From NCBI RefSeq assembly GCF_022538055.1, contig NZ_JAKZAM010000008.1:103707-167706 (forward strand): a stretch of 64,000 bases of DNA, given 5' to 3'. The position numbers were made by a program, and so were the translations under genes. The notes beneath the pieces are model-generated. The model saw nothing but the letters and a program-made list of their open reading frames with translations, was not told where the DNA came from and ran no database searches. Source of the DNA: Cognataquiflexum nitidum. Lineage in GTDB: Bacteria > Bacteroidota > Bacteroidia > Cytophagales > Cyclobacteriaceae. Positions 8,442-16,489 of this stretch are shown here, one piece after another (the stretch's first letter is position 1; each line of letters starts with the position of its first letter).

Positions 8442-9656
8442 TCATTTCTGATCATCATCGCCCATAACTTCATATCCTTTCCATTTGAAACTTGTGGCAA
8501 GACCGGAAGCGGCAGGCCATGCGATTTGGTGCTGATCACTCGCAACCCATTTTCTTCGGCTTGCTTCTGTATCAAACTCGATCATGATCTGATAATTGTG
8601 GGAGGTCTGTTCAGCCTGGATTTCCTTAGAAATGGTTTCAGGGAAAATCCTTAGCAATTTGGAACTGAGGTAACCCTGCTGTACCGTCATGGCGGGGACA
8701 TAGATTGAATAATACATCTGTTCAAAGGCTTTGGCATTTTCTGCAGGCACGACAAATTCCATTTGCAAGGCAATGGATTTTGGTTCCGCCAATGGTTTTT
8801 GGATCGCCAATCCCTTTTGCTTGGAAGGAACAATTCCGATCACCAAAAGCTCAAGGTCTTCTGTTCCGGAATTGGACAGGGTGATGCTTTCCCCCAACAA
8901 TCCATAAAGTGCATCATTAGCTTTGATGTTTCCATTTTCCCCGCCCAAAGCAATTGTTCCGGTTCCTTTGGTTACATAATATACTTCCTCAAAACCTTCC
9001 AATTTCCTGCTTATGCCTTTACTCCCGGCAGGAATAACCACATGATCGACATGGTTCCAGTCTGTGCTAAATACCTCAGGTCCCAATATCCTGCGGTACA
9101 AGACGTTCTCTCCAGCATAGGCAGGATTGTTCGGTTTCATTTTTTCCTTTTCCAGCCTTCCATTTACAAAAGTCGGCACAGGATCAAGCGTAGCACCAAC
9201 ACGGGTATCTCCCAAATCAAAGGCATCCGTTTTTCCTTTGGTGCGGCTTACAGCAAAGTTCATCCAGGTCAGACTTTTGTCAGAAGAATTATAGATCGCA
9301 TGCGAATCACCCATTTTGCAGGGAACGATGGCAGGGGCTTTGATTTTTGAGGTTTTACCATTGACAGTAAATTCGGCTTCACCATCCAGGATGACAAACA
9401 TCTCCTCAATCGAATGGTGGAAATGGTGGCCTATCCCGGATTTGGCTTCGATCTTTCCTGCGTGGAGGTAGAGGAAGTTTGTGGACAGCTCGGTTCTCCC
9501 TATCAATTGGGTAAATCCCATTTTCCCGGCACCTGCATGGACCCCGGTCAATTCCCGGTATTTGGCAGGATCATTTGGGATGATCCGGTCCTTGAGTGAC
9601 TGGGCCGTTACCTGAAAAGTCAGGAAAAAGGAGATTAAATAAACAAGTTTCTTCAT
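8442..9656 (-). CDS. Two-cupin secreted protein with C-terminal ABM-like domain
   Basis: This 404-residue protein has a Sec signal (residues 1-18, ending TAQS). The first cupin is strong: GHHFHHSIEEMFVILDGEAEF, then CKMGDSHAIYN, giving three His and a Glu for metal. A second cupin lies at about 185-275 (VIPAGSKGISRKLEGFEEVYYVTKG). The C-terminus from about 298 (MEFVVPAENAKAFEQMYYSIYVPAM) looks like an antibiotic-biosynthesis-monooxygenase/Dabb ferredoxin-like domain. I cannot assign a reaction. The order PQQ dehydrogenase, this gene, RraA-like gene on the minus strand suggests a shared pathway. Confidence 0.78.
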   Translation of the reverse strand: MKKLVYLISFFLTFQVTAQSLKDRIIPNDPAKYRELTGVHAGAGKMGFTQLIGRTELSTNFLYLHAGKIEAKSGIGHHFHHSIEEMFVILDGEAEFTVNGKTSKIKAPAIVPCKMGDSHAIYNSSDKSLTWMNFAVSRTKGKTDAFDLGDTRVGATLDPVPTFVNGRLEKEKMKPNNPAYAGENVLYRRILGPEVFSTDWNHVDHVVIPAGSKGISRKLEGFEEVYYVTKGTGTIALGGENGNIKANDALYGLLGESITLSNSGTEDLELLVIGIVPSKQKGLAIQKPLAEPKSIALQMEFVVPAENAKAFEQMYYSIYVPAMTVQQGYLSSKLLRIFPETISKEIQAEQTSHNYQIMIEFDTEASRRKWVASDQHQIAWPAASGLATSFKWKGYEVMGDDDQK

Positions 9657-9789
9657 GGTATGTCTGGGTTTTGATGGCGTCGTTGAAATGTTAATTATTT
9701 AATTAAAGAAACTTAGAATTAACTTCTAAAATAAGAAAGCTAAGTTGCCGATAAAGCGGTAATCCAATCAATTCTTGCTTAATGTATAA

Positions 9790-9832
9790 AATGTCCGATA
9801 CATCCGTCTTCCGTCTTCGGTCTTCCGTCCTG
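9790..9832 (+). repeat. Dispersed TGTCCGATACATC-type motif, copy 2
   Basis: AATGTCCGATACATCCGTC followed by repeated TTCCGTC/TTCGGTC heptamers, between the PQQ dehydrogenase and the cupin gene. Confidence 0.6.
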
Positions 9833-9878
9833 TTTGAATTTGTATTTCAGGTTACCGGCTAATCATAGGATGGTCTTT

Positions 9879-12128
9879 TTATTTTTCATTCGGAAGTGCA
9901 TACACGATATAACCCTTTGGCAAAGCACCTTCTTTCTTGGAATGGTCATAGCTGTCCTTTGCAAAGTTCGAAGTTGCGTTGATGACCAGGTATTGTTTGC
10001 CATTAATAGTGTACATACTTGGCTGGGCATTTGATTCGTGGCTGAGGGTTTCTTCCCAAAGGATATTTCCATTCGCCCCATCGAAGGCATACAATTTCCC
10101 TCCTTTTGCGGTAGCGAATACAATACCTGTGGAAGTGACGACCATGCCTTTTCTCAATACACCTCCCGGAGCGCCTTTGGACTGATCGCCCTGCACATAG
10201 AGCGAATCTTGACCAACGGGTTTGCTCCATTTGATGGTTCCATTATTCAGGTCATAAGCCAATAAGGATGACCAAGGCGGAGCCGCCAATCCGGGCCATT
10301 CGAGTCCATATTCGGTAGTATAGCGAGCCTCAGGGTGCTCAACTCCTTCAGGATAGTCTGACATCGGAGCTCCTTTGGCCGAATCTGGTTTTATAGTAGC
10401 GCCTCCCGAAGCCACCACGTTACCTTCCGGGGTTTTGGTTTCTGTATTTCTTCGGAAATTGAAAGTGGCTGGATTTCCACCAAGGTATCGATATAAAGCC
10501 TTTAGCGTCTCTTCATCGACATGGACAAAACCCGGCATCTGCCCACGGCCATTGATGACAGTACTTCTGAATTCATCATAGATCACATGTTGGCCTACAT
10601 TCAATAAGGAAGGTCCGACACCTCCCGACATGTCTTCGCCATGACAGGTTTTGCAGGTGGTGGCATACATGGTTTTTACCCTTTTCAGTTCATCGTCTGA
10701 TAAGTTTATTTTGGGAGGTTCAACTTTGTTGAGCTTGTATATCGAGGCATGCTCTTGGGTCAGGATGTACATGATTCCGTTTTCAGGATCGGCAGCGGTA
10801 TTTCCATAATTGGAACCACCCAAAGCTCCAGGCATCATGACGGTTTCGTATTTGTCTGAAGGAGGAATGTATAAGCCGGATTTTGCGGCCGAAAGTTTGT
10901 TGTTCCAAACTTGTTTGATGCTGTCAGGAAAATATGGGTTTAGAGTCTCTCTCGTGACCTCATGCTTAGTAAAGCGCGGAAGTGATGGGATAGGTTGGGT
11001 TGGCCAAGATTCCTCACCAGGCATTTCACTTTTTGGAAATGGTTTTTCTTCAATAGGAAATACGGGTTCACCTGTTACTCTGTCAAAAACAAAGACAAAA
11101 CCATGCTTGGTTGCCACTGCGACTGCATCGATCTCTTTTCCATCCTTCTTTACAGTCATCAACTGCGGTGCCGGCGAAAGGTCATAATCCCACAGGTCAT
11201 GGTGGACGGTCTGGTAATGCCAGATTCTCTCACCGGTTCGTGCATTTATCGCTACTAAGGAATTGGCAAAAAGATTACTTCCGATTCTGTCTGCACCATA
11301 GTAATCATAAGTCGGTGAACCAATCGGCAAATAAGCAATGCCTCGCTCTGTGTCTACAGAAATTTCGCTCCATACATTGACGCCACCTACGTATTTGTAA
11401 GCATCTTTTGGCCAGGTTTCATACCCGAATTCTCCAGGGTGGGGAATGGTATGGAATGTCCAGACATGTTCTCCGGTGACAACATTGTAAGCACGCACAT
11501 ACCCCGGTGGGGAAAAGTAGCTTTCCCCCGGCGCTGAACCCAAGATCAAAAGGTCTTCAAATAAAACTCCGGGCATCATGGCCTGCATTCTTCGGATGGA
11601 AGTTGGGTCCCTGTCAAGTCCTTCCCTCAGATCCACATAGCCCTCATTTCCAAAATTGAGAATAGATAGGCCGGTGACGGCATCGATAGCCTGAAGTGTA
11701 TTGTTGATGGTAAACAATAACCGCTTGTCAGTTTTATCCTTACTTTCCCAATAGTTGATCCCTCTTCTTGTGATGCCATTCAAGTTCGCATGGATCCATA
11801 TTTCTTTTCCTGTCACCACATTGACAGCAATCAGGGAGGAATTTTTCCCCATCAGATACATCGTGGTATCAACGATAATAGGGCTGAAGAAATAGGGGGT
11901 CTCGTCTCCTGTAGGAAACATCCATGCTACTTCGAGTTCCGATACATTTTCTTTGGTGATTTCTTTGGCATTAAAAAATCTGGATTGGTCCGGTGAACCG
12001 CCATAATGCGTCCAGGTGTTATGGTCATCTGGATTTTCCGTCTTGCAACCGGAAAATAATCCGATGGCCAAAGGAATGGCAAAAATCAATAATGATAAGT
12101 AGCCTGGTTGTTTTGGGTTGTGTAACAT
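9879..12128 (-). CDS. PQQ-dependent dehydrogenase with internal cytochrome c domain (lipoprotein)
   Basis: This 749-residue protein starts with a lipoprotein-type signal ending FSGCK. It carries many PQQ-propeller repeats (for example TGKEIWIHANLNG, TGERIWHYQTVHHDLWDYDLSP, NGNILWEE). Near residues 495-500 is a haem c site, CKTCHG, inside the propeller sequence; the downstream MPGFV may supply the axial Met. This matches the glucose/alcohol quinoprotein dehydrogenases of the COG4993 type, which oxidise aldoses or alcohols outside the cytoplasmic membrane and pass electrons through the haem. Products such as aldonolactones would suit the SMP-30 propeller protein nearby. PQQ biosynthesis genes are not in the window. 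Confidence 0.88.
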   Translation of the reverse strand: MLHNPKQPGYLSLLIFAIPLAIGLFSGCKTENPDDHNTWTHYGGSPDQSRFFNAKEITKENVSELEVAWMFPTGDETPYFFSPIIVDTTMYLMGKNSSLIAVNVVTGKEIWIHANLNGITRRGINYWESKDKTDKRLLFTINNTLQAIDAVTGLSILNFGNEGYVDLREGLDRDPTSIRRMQAMMPGVLFEDLLILGSAPGESYFSPPGYVRAYNVVTGEHVWTFHTIPHPGEFGYETWPKDAYKYVGGVNVWSEISVDTERGIAYLPIGSPTYDYYGADRIGSNLFANSLVAINARTGERIWHYQTVHHDLWDYDLSPAPQLMTVKKDGKEIDAVAVATKHGFVFVFDRVTGEPVFPIEEKPFPKSEMPGEESWPTQPIPSLPRFTKHEVTRETLNPYFPDSIKQVWNNKLSAAKSGLYIPPSDKYETVMMPGALGGSNYGNTAADPENGIMYILTQEHASIYKLNKVEPPKINLSDDELKRVKTMYATTCKTCHGEDMSGGVGPSLLNVGQHVIYDEFRSTVINGRGQMPGFVHVDEETLKALYRYLGGNPATFNFRRNTETKTPEGNVVASGGATIKPDSAKGAPMSDYPEGVEHPEARYTTEYGLEWPGLAAPPWSSLLAYDLNNGTIKWSKPVGQDSLYVQGDQSKGAPGGVLRKGMVVTSTGIVFATAKGGKLYAFDGANGNILWEETLSHESNAQPSMYTINGKQYLVINATSNFAKDSYDHSKKEGALPKGYIVYALPNEK

Positions 12129-12445
12129 TTGGAAATAAGGTTAATAGGCACTTTGTATTTTGATTTCACAAATTCCTTTTATGGAACGTTTGGATTTTGT
12201 GACAATATGCAGGATTAAATATATGTTCAGAATCAATTACAGCAAAGAAGGTCAAAAGGAGTATTGACCGCTTGTAATTCTTTTAGTGTAAAATTGACAC
12301 TAAATACCTGATTGAGGGGGATTATGGATTAAAATTCAGTTTAGTGAAGGGTGTTTTTTGATTTGGAAAAGGAGGAAATTCATTAGTCTATTTCCTAACA
12401 ACCATTATATATTAAGTAATGGAATTAGATTATCAACCTTCCCTG

Positions 12446-12493
12446 TTTTTGGGGGAAACCCAATTCCACACTTTAAGATTTTGCTCCCAAAAA
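12446..12493. repeat. Hairpin repeat copy 2 (family A)
   Basis: Arms TTTTTGGGGG (12446-12455) and CTCCCAAAAA (12484-12493), 28-base loop, followed by CCGGAGATC and AACCCCGAG as in copy 1 at 3601-3648. A C-G pair in copy 1 is replaced by G-C here, so the pairing is kept while the sequence changes. Confidence 0.55.
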
Positions 12494-12595
12494 CCGGAGA
12501 TCACGCATTTTGATAACCCCGAGCTGCGGTGCAAAAGAATTGGTCAAAGTATAAAAATCAGGTTAGCACCTTGCACGGGGCTATTCATATTCAGC

Positions 12596-12609
12596 TCCGC
12601 CGCGGCGGA
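12596..12609. repeat. GC-rich micro-palindrome TCCGCCGCGGCGGA
   Basis: A perfect 14-base palindrome in otherwise AT-rich DNA. A near-identical one, TCCGCCGGGGCGGA, lies at 43919-43932. Confidence 0.6.
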
Positions 12610-12710
12610 CTGTTTGTCGAAAGTAGTTTCTGATTAATTTGTTAATACGTCTTCTTTTAATTTTAATCAGTTTCGGCCATTATTTGGATAGTCAAATTGC
12701 ATTAATTGAA

Positions 12711-12741
12711 AAAAAGGCGGAATCTCTAATTCCGTCCTTTT
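12711..12741 (-). terminator. Putative terminator of the GH43 gene
   Basis: Read on the minus strand, AAAAGGACGGAAT and ATTCCGCCTTTTT form a hairpin with a TAGAG loop and one bulge, followed by a T run. It lies 25 bases after the stop codon. Confidence 0.7.
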
Positions 12742-14068
12742 AATTAATTAACCTACAGCGATCACTTACTTCGGCACCGCATCATTCGCCGCAGTGGCAT
12801 ATAATCCGAGAAGGGTTCCTGTAAATCCCCCAGCTACATTGGTGGATAAGATATCACCCGAAATCACACCTCCAAGTTTTTTCATTTCCCCACCATCAAG
12901 GCTATAGCTAAATTCATGGTCATCTCCTTTGGCCTTTACTTCCAGTTGGATGGGTCCTTTCAGCTCAATTTTTTGGCTGGAGATGATGCTTGAAGTTCCT
13001 TTTTCTGTTCTTTCAAGTACAATATAGAAGTCGTTTCCTTTTTTGGTGACTCCAAAAACATAATGGAATTTCTCACTCTGCAGAAGGGTGATTCCCGCCA
13101 AATCTTTTTCTGAGGCAGGTTTATAATTCAGGATTGTGGAAAAGGAAAAATCTTTATGCTGCTGTCTGTAGAATAGGGTAGAGATTGGTTTTACCTCTTT
13201 GATATTCACTGCAAAAGGTTTGATCTCTACTCCATTTTTGGTGATGGTCATAAAATTTTCCCTTGGACCTCTCAGGCCGATCCATCGGTAATCCAACTTG
13301 TCAGATTTGAAATCTTCGGTATAGGTAAAATTGCCATTGGGAAAAAAGCCATCCTTTCCGGCTTTGTTTTCTGTCACACCCTTTGGCATTTTGATTTTGG
13401 GTTCCATCGGGATCATCCCATTTTCAAATACAGGGAATTCTCCCGACCAGTCTACCGGTAAAATGAATGTTTCCCTACCGGAATTCACCCTGTCCTTACT
13501 ATTTGGACGGATCCCCAAGAAAACGCCATAGTATTTGTCATCAGGTCCCAAAACCAGATCCGCATGTCCTGCCCAATCCACTTTGTTTTTTCGGTCTTTG
13601 GCAAAATACCTTTGTGTCAAGATCGGATTGCTTGGAGCGGGAATGTATGGTCCTTTTGGATTGTCACTCACAAAAATCACTTCGCTGTGCCAGCCACCTG
13701 TTCCGCCTTCCGCGCACATCAAGTAATATTTTCCGTTTTTCTTATAGATATGTGGCGCTTCGATCCAGATTGGTTTTTGTCTGATATCCACCCCTCCGTC
13801 AACAATTATCTTGTCTGTTCCCTCGATGACCTGGTCTGCTGCCATATCGTATTCCCAGATTTTGATCACACGGTGACCGTTGTAGAGTTCCTTTCCTTTG
13901 TCCGGGGCATCATTGTGGACGACGTATGCTTTGCCGTCTTCATCAAAAAATAAGGCAGGATCAATTCCTGAAAAATTAAGTTTGTTGGGATCGCTCCAAC
14001 CTTGTTTAGGGTCTTTGGTTTTTACCACGATATTCCCCATTCCTCCCGAAAACTGCGTAGTGATCATA

Positions 14069-14349
14069 TAAAAAGTATCGTTGTATTGGTTATACAGGAT
14101 ATCAGGGGCATAGATACCCGCACTGATTCCTGAATCTTCCACTTTGAGTTGGGATTTCCTGTCAAGTACGTGACCGATTTGGAACCAATTGACCAGGTCT
14201 TTGGAATGAAATATCGGTACTCCGGGAAACATCGCAAAGGATGAATTGACCAAGTAATAATCCTCTCCTTTTCTGGTGATGGAAGGATCCGGATAGCAGC
14301 CTTGAAGGATGGGATTGTAAAATTCATCTGCAGCCAATGGATAATCCTT
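14069..14349. repeat. 281-bp perfect tandem duplication, copy 1
   Basis: Identical, by eye, to 14350-14630 over all 281 bases, head-to-tail. It lies inside the GH43 gene and shifts its frame. Confidence 0.97.
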
Positions 14350-14630
14350 TAAAAAGTATCGTTGTATTGGTTATACAGGATATCAGGGGCATAGATACCC
14401 GCACTGATTCCTGAATCTTCCACTTTGAGTTGGGATTTCCTGTCAAGTACGTGACCGATTTGGAACCAATTGACCAGGTCTTTGGAATGAAATATCGGTA
14501 CTCCGGGAAACATCGCAAAGGATGAATTGACCAAGTAATAATCCTCTCCTTTTCTGGTGATGGAAGGATCCGGATAGCAGCCTTGAAGGATGGGATTGTA
14601 AAATTCATCTGCAGCCAATGGATAATCCTT
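14350..14630. repeat. 281-bp perfect tandem duplication, copy 2
   Basis: Second copy. Its upstream junction (minus strand) continues into the signal-peptide part of the GH43 gene, so this copy is in frame with the original start codon. Confidence 0.97.
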
Positions 14631-14958
14631 GTAGACTTGGTCATTTCCCTCATAAGTAGCTTTGGAAAATATGGGGCCATTGCTTTTCTGGCTGAATGCT
14701 TCCGAGAATGAAAGCAAAATGGCTAGAAGGCTCAGCAAAATAGGTTTTGAACTATTCATGGTTATAGGTTTAGGTTTTTTGGAATTGGTTTGAGAATTTA
14801 CATTTTAAAGAATTCAATACTTCTGAATTAACCAAAAATATCCAATATCCCTCAATATCGTATTAAGGGATAGTAATTGAATTCAAAATCATTGGTAAGT
14901 GGTTTGGATCTTATATCAATTGACTCTTATTGAATTCCAAAAAAAATCTACATAAACT

Positions 14959-15786
14959 TTACCCCAAAGCCACATCCAAAATCATCATGACGGTAAATCC
15001 CAACATAAATCCAAGCACTGCCAAATCAGTGTACTTGTCGCGCTGTGTTTCGGGAATAACCTCTTCGACTACGACATAGATCATCGCGCCTGCAGCGAAT
15101 GAAAGCGCATAAGGCAATACGTCCTGCATGTGTATGACTGCAACAGCACCCAAGACACCCGCAATAGGTTCAACTACTGCGGATAATTGTCCGTACCAAA
15201 AGCTTTTTCTTCGGCTTACTCCTTGTCTTCTCAGCGGGACTGCAACAGCCAGACCTTCAGGAAAGTTTTGGATACCAATACCGATAGCCAAGGCTACTGC
15301 AGCAGAGATACTTGCGCCATCCATGCCGTTGGCAGCTGCACCAAAAAGAATTCCTACTGCAAGTCCCTCAGGGATATTGTGCAGCGTGATGGCCAAAAGC
15401 AGTAAGGTTGACTTGTGCCATTTGGTAGCTACGCCTTCACTTTCTTCTTTGTTGAAGTTGATGTGGAGGTGGGGCATGAGCTTATCTAACCCAAATATGA
15501 AAAAACCGCCTAAAAGGAACCCGATTGCAGCTGGCAACCAAGGCATGGTTGGATATAATTTTTCAGAATTCTTGATACTCGGTGCCAAAAGTGACCAAAA
15601 ACTTGCTGCAATCATCACCCCTCCCGTGAATCCCAGCATGGTATCAAAAACTGCCCTGTTGATGGTTTTGAAAAAAAACACCAAAGACGCCCCTAGGGCA
15701 GTCAAAAACCAGGTAAACAAAGTCGCAAGCAAAGCGGCTTTGACTGGTCCAATCTCAGTTGCATAAATTTCAATTGATTCAAGCAT
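14959..15786 (-). CDS. ZIP family divalent metal transporter
   Basis: A polytopic membrane protein of about 275 residues (start chosen at MLESIEIYA; six residues longer is possible). It carries the two ZIP signature helices LHNIPEGLAVG and QNFPEGLAVAV, with His, Asn, Glu and Pro at the metal-binding positions, and a histidine-bearing loop (MPHLHINFN). It resembles the GufA/ZupT branch, which imports zinc, iron or manganese into the cytoplasm. It is followed downstream only by AT-rich spacer. The specific metal cannot be decided from sequence. Confidence 0.88.
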   Translation of the reverse strand: MLESIEIYATEIGPVKAALLATLFTWFLTALGASLVFFFKTINRAVFDTMLGFTGGVMIAASFWSLLAPSIKNSEKLYPTMPWLPAAIGFLLGGFFIFGLDKLMPHLHINFNKEESEGVATKWHKSTLLLLAITLHNIPEGLAVGILFGAAANGMDGASISAAVALAIGIGIQNFPEGLAVAVPLRRQGVSRRKSFWYGQLSAVVEPIAGVLGAVAVIHMQDVLPYALSFAAGAMIYVVVEEVIPETQRDKYTDLAVLGFMLGFTVMMILDVALG

Positions 15787-15997
15787 AGGAAATTGTTTCC
15801 ACAAAATTATCCAAGTTTTTTGAATAGCAAGAAAAAAAGAAAAATGCAGTAAAGAATCAGCTGTCCCCGATAATTAAACCTTCTTACCTTTTTTGTTTTC
15901 AGAATGGCACCAATCATTAAGATCCGGACTGAAATTCGGTTGAGCCGGCTGTCGTCTGTGGACTATGGACTAATTGACCTTGATATGGCCTTCTCTC

Positions 15998-16417
15998 TTA
16001 TCCCCCTGCTTTGATATAAATCCAACCTGCTTCCTGCTTCATGACAAGTTCGATGATGGCCGCAGGGACAAATCCTGCCAAAGGAAGAAACTGCTCTTTT
16101 TTCATTTCCCTTTGCTTCAGGGTGTTTTCGCAGATGACAAAAACCACTCCTTTGTCCACCAATTTTTGCAGATCGCTTTCAAATGGGTTATCCACTTTGC
16201 GAAGCAAATCTATACCCATTCCATGCGTGACCACTTCGATTTTTGCATTTGGGGCGGCAGTAAGTACGTTATTGAGCTGTCTGATAAATTTCTTGTGGAT
16301 TTCCTGTTCACCGTCTGTCAGTTGATAAAGAATTTTATGTTCGGCTGTGGAGACCACCTGCGCAGAGGCAAAGGCTGTAAATAATACCAAAAGGAGTAAT
16401 GTTAGGGAAGTTCGCAT
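15998..16417 (-). CDS. Secreted DsrE-like protein
   Basis: This 139-residue protein has a Sec signal (residues 1-19, ending FASAQ). The mature part is a DsrE/DsrF-like alpha/beta fold: ILYQLTDGEQEIHKKFIRQLNNV, KIEVVTHGMGIDLL and GVVFVICENTLKQRE, with a single Cys in the VICENT position typical of DsrE-like proteins. Family members carry or relay sulfane sulfur. It is on the same strand as, and 72 bases downstream of, the TonB receptor gene, and a sulfide:quinone oxidoreductase lies just beyond, which suggests a sulfur-related role. That role is inference. Confidence 0.8.
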   Translation of the reverse strand: MRTSLTLLLLVLFTAFASAQVVSTAEHKILYQLTDGEQEIHKKFIRQLNNVLTAAPNAKIEVVTHGMGIDLLRKVDNPFESDLQKLVDKGVVFVICENTLKQREMKKEQFLPLAGFVPAAIIELVMKQEAGWIYIKAGG

Positions 16418-16489
16418 GGTTTTATCTGTTAAGCTACCGTTTTTGTAATTGTGTTTTCGTGATCTGAGTCACCTACAAGTTAATCATAC

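Larger units (their letters stand above)
12129..12765. other. 637-bp spacer with hairpin repeats and terminator
   Basis: No gene is supported. It contains the second copy of hairpin family A (12446-12493), a GC-rich palindrome TCCGCCGCGGCGGA (12596-12609) and the terminator hairpin of the GH43 gene (12711-12741). The stretch just upstream of the PQQ dehydrogenase start (12129-12300) is plain AT-rich DNA that probably holds its promoter. Confidence 0.5.
12766..14759 (-). pseudogene. GH43 family glycosidase, frame broken by 281-bp tandem duplication
   Basis: The 5' piece (14759 down to 14349) encodes a Sec signal (ending EAFSQ) and the start of a GH43 five-bladed propeller. The 3' piece (12766-14337) encodes the whole catalytic domain plus a C-terminal beta-sandwich of the GH43 C2/DUF1349 kind. 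Catalytic candidates are Asp in CYPDPS, Asp in GIDPALF and Glu in WIEAPHIY. Family members are beta-xylosidases or arabinofuranosidases. A 281-base unit is present twice in tandem, and since 281 is not a multiple of 3 it shifts the frame. Removing one copy restores an ORF of 570 residues with its signal peptide. The copies are identical, so this is either a very recent mutation or an assembly error. Confidence 0.85.
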
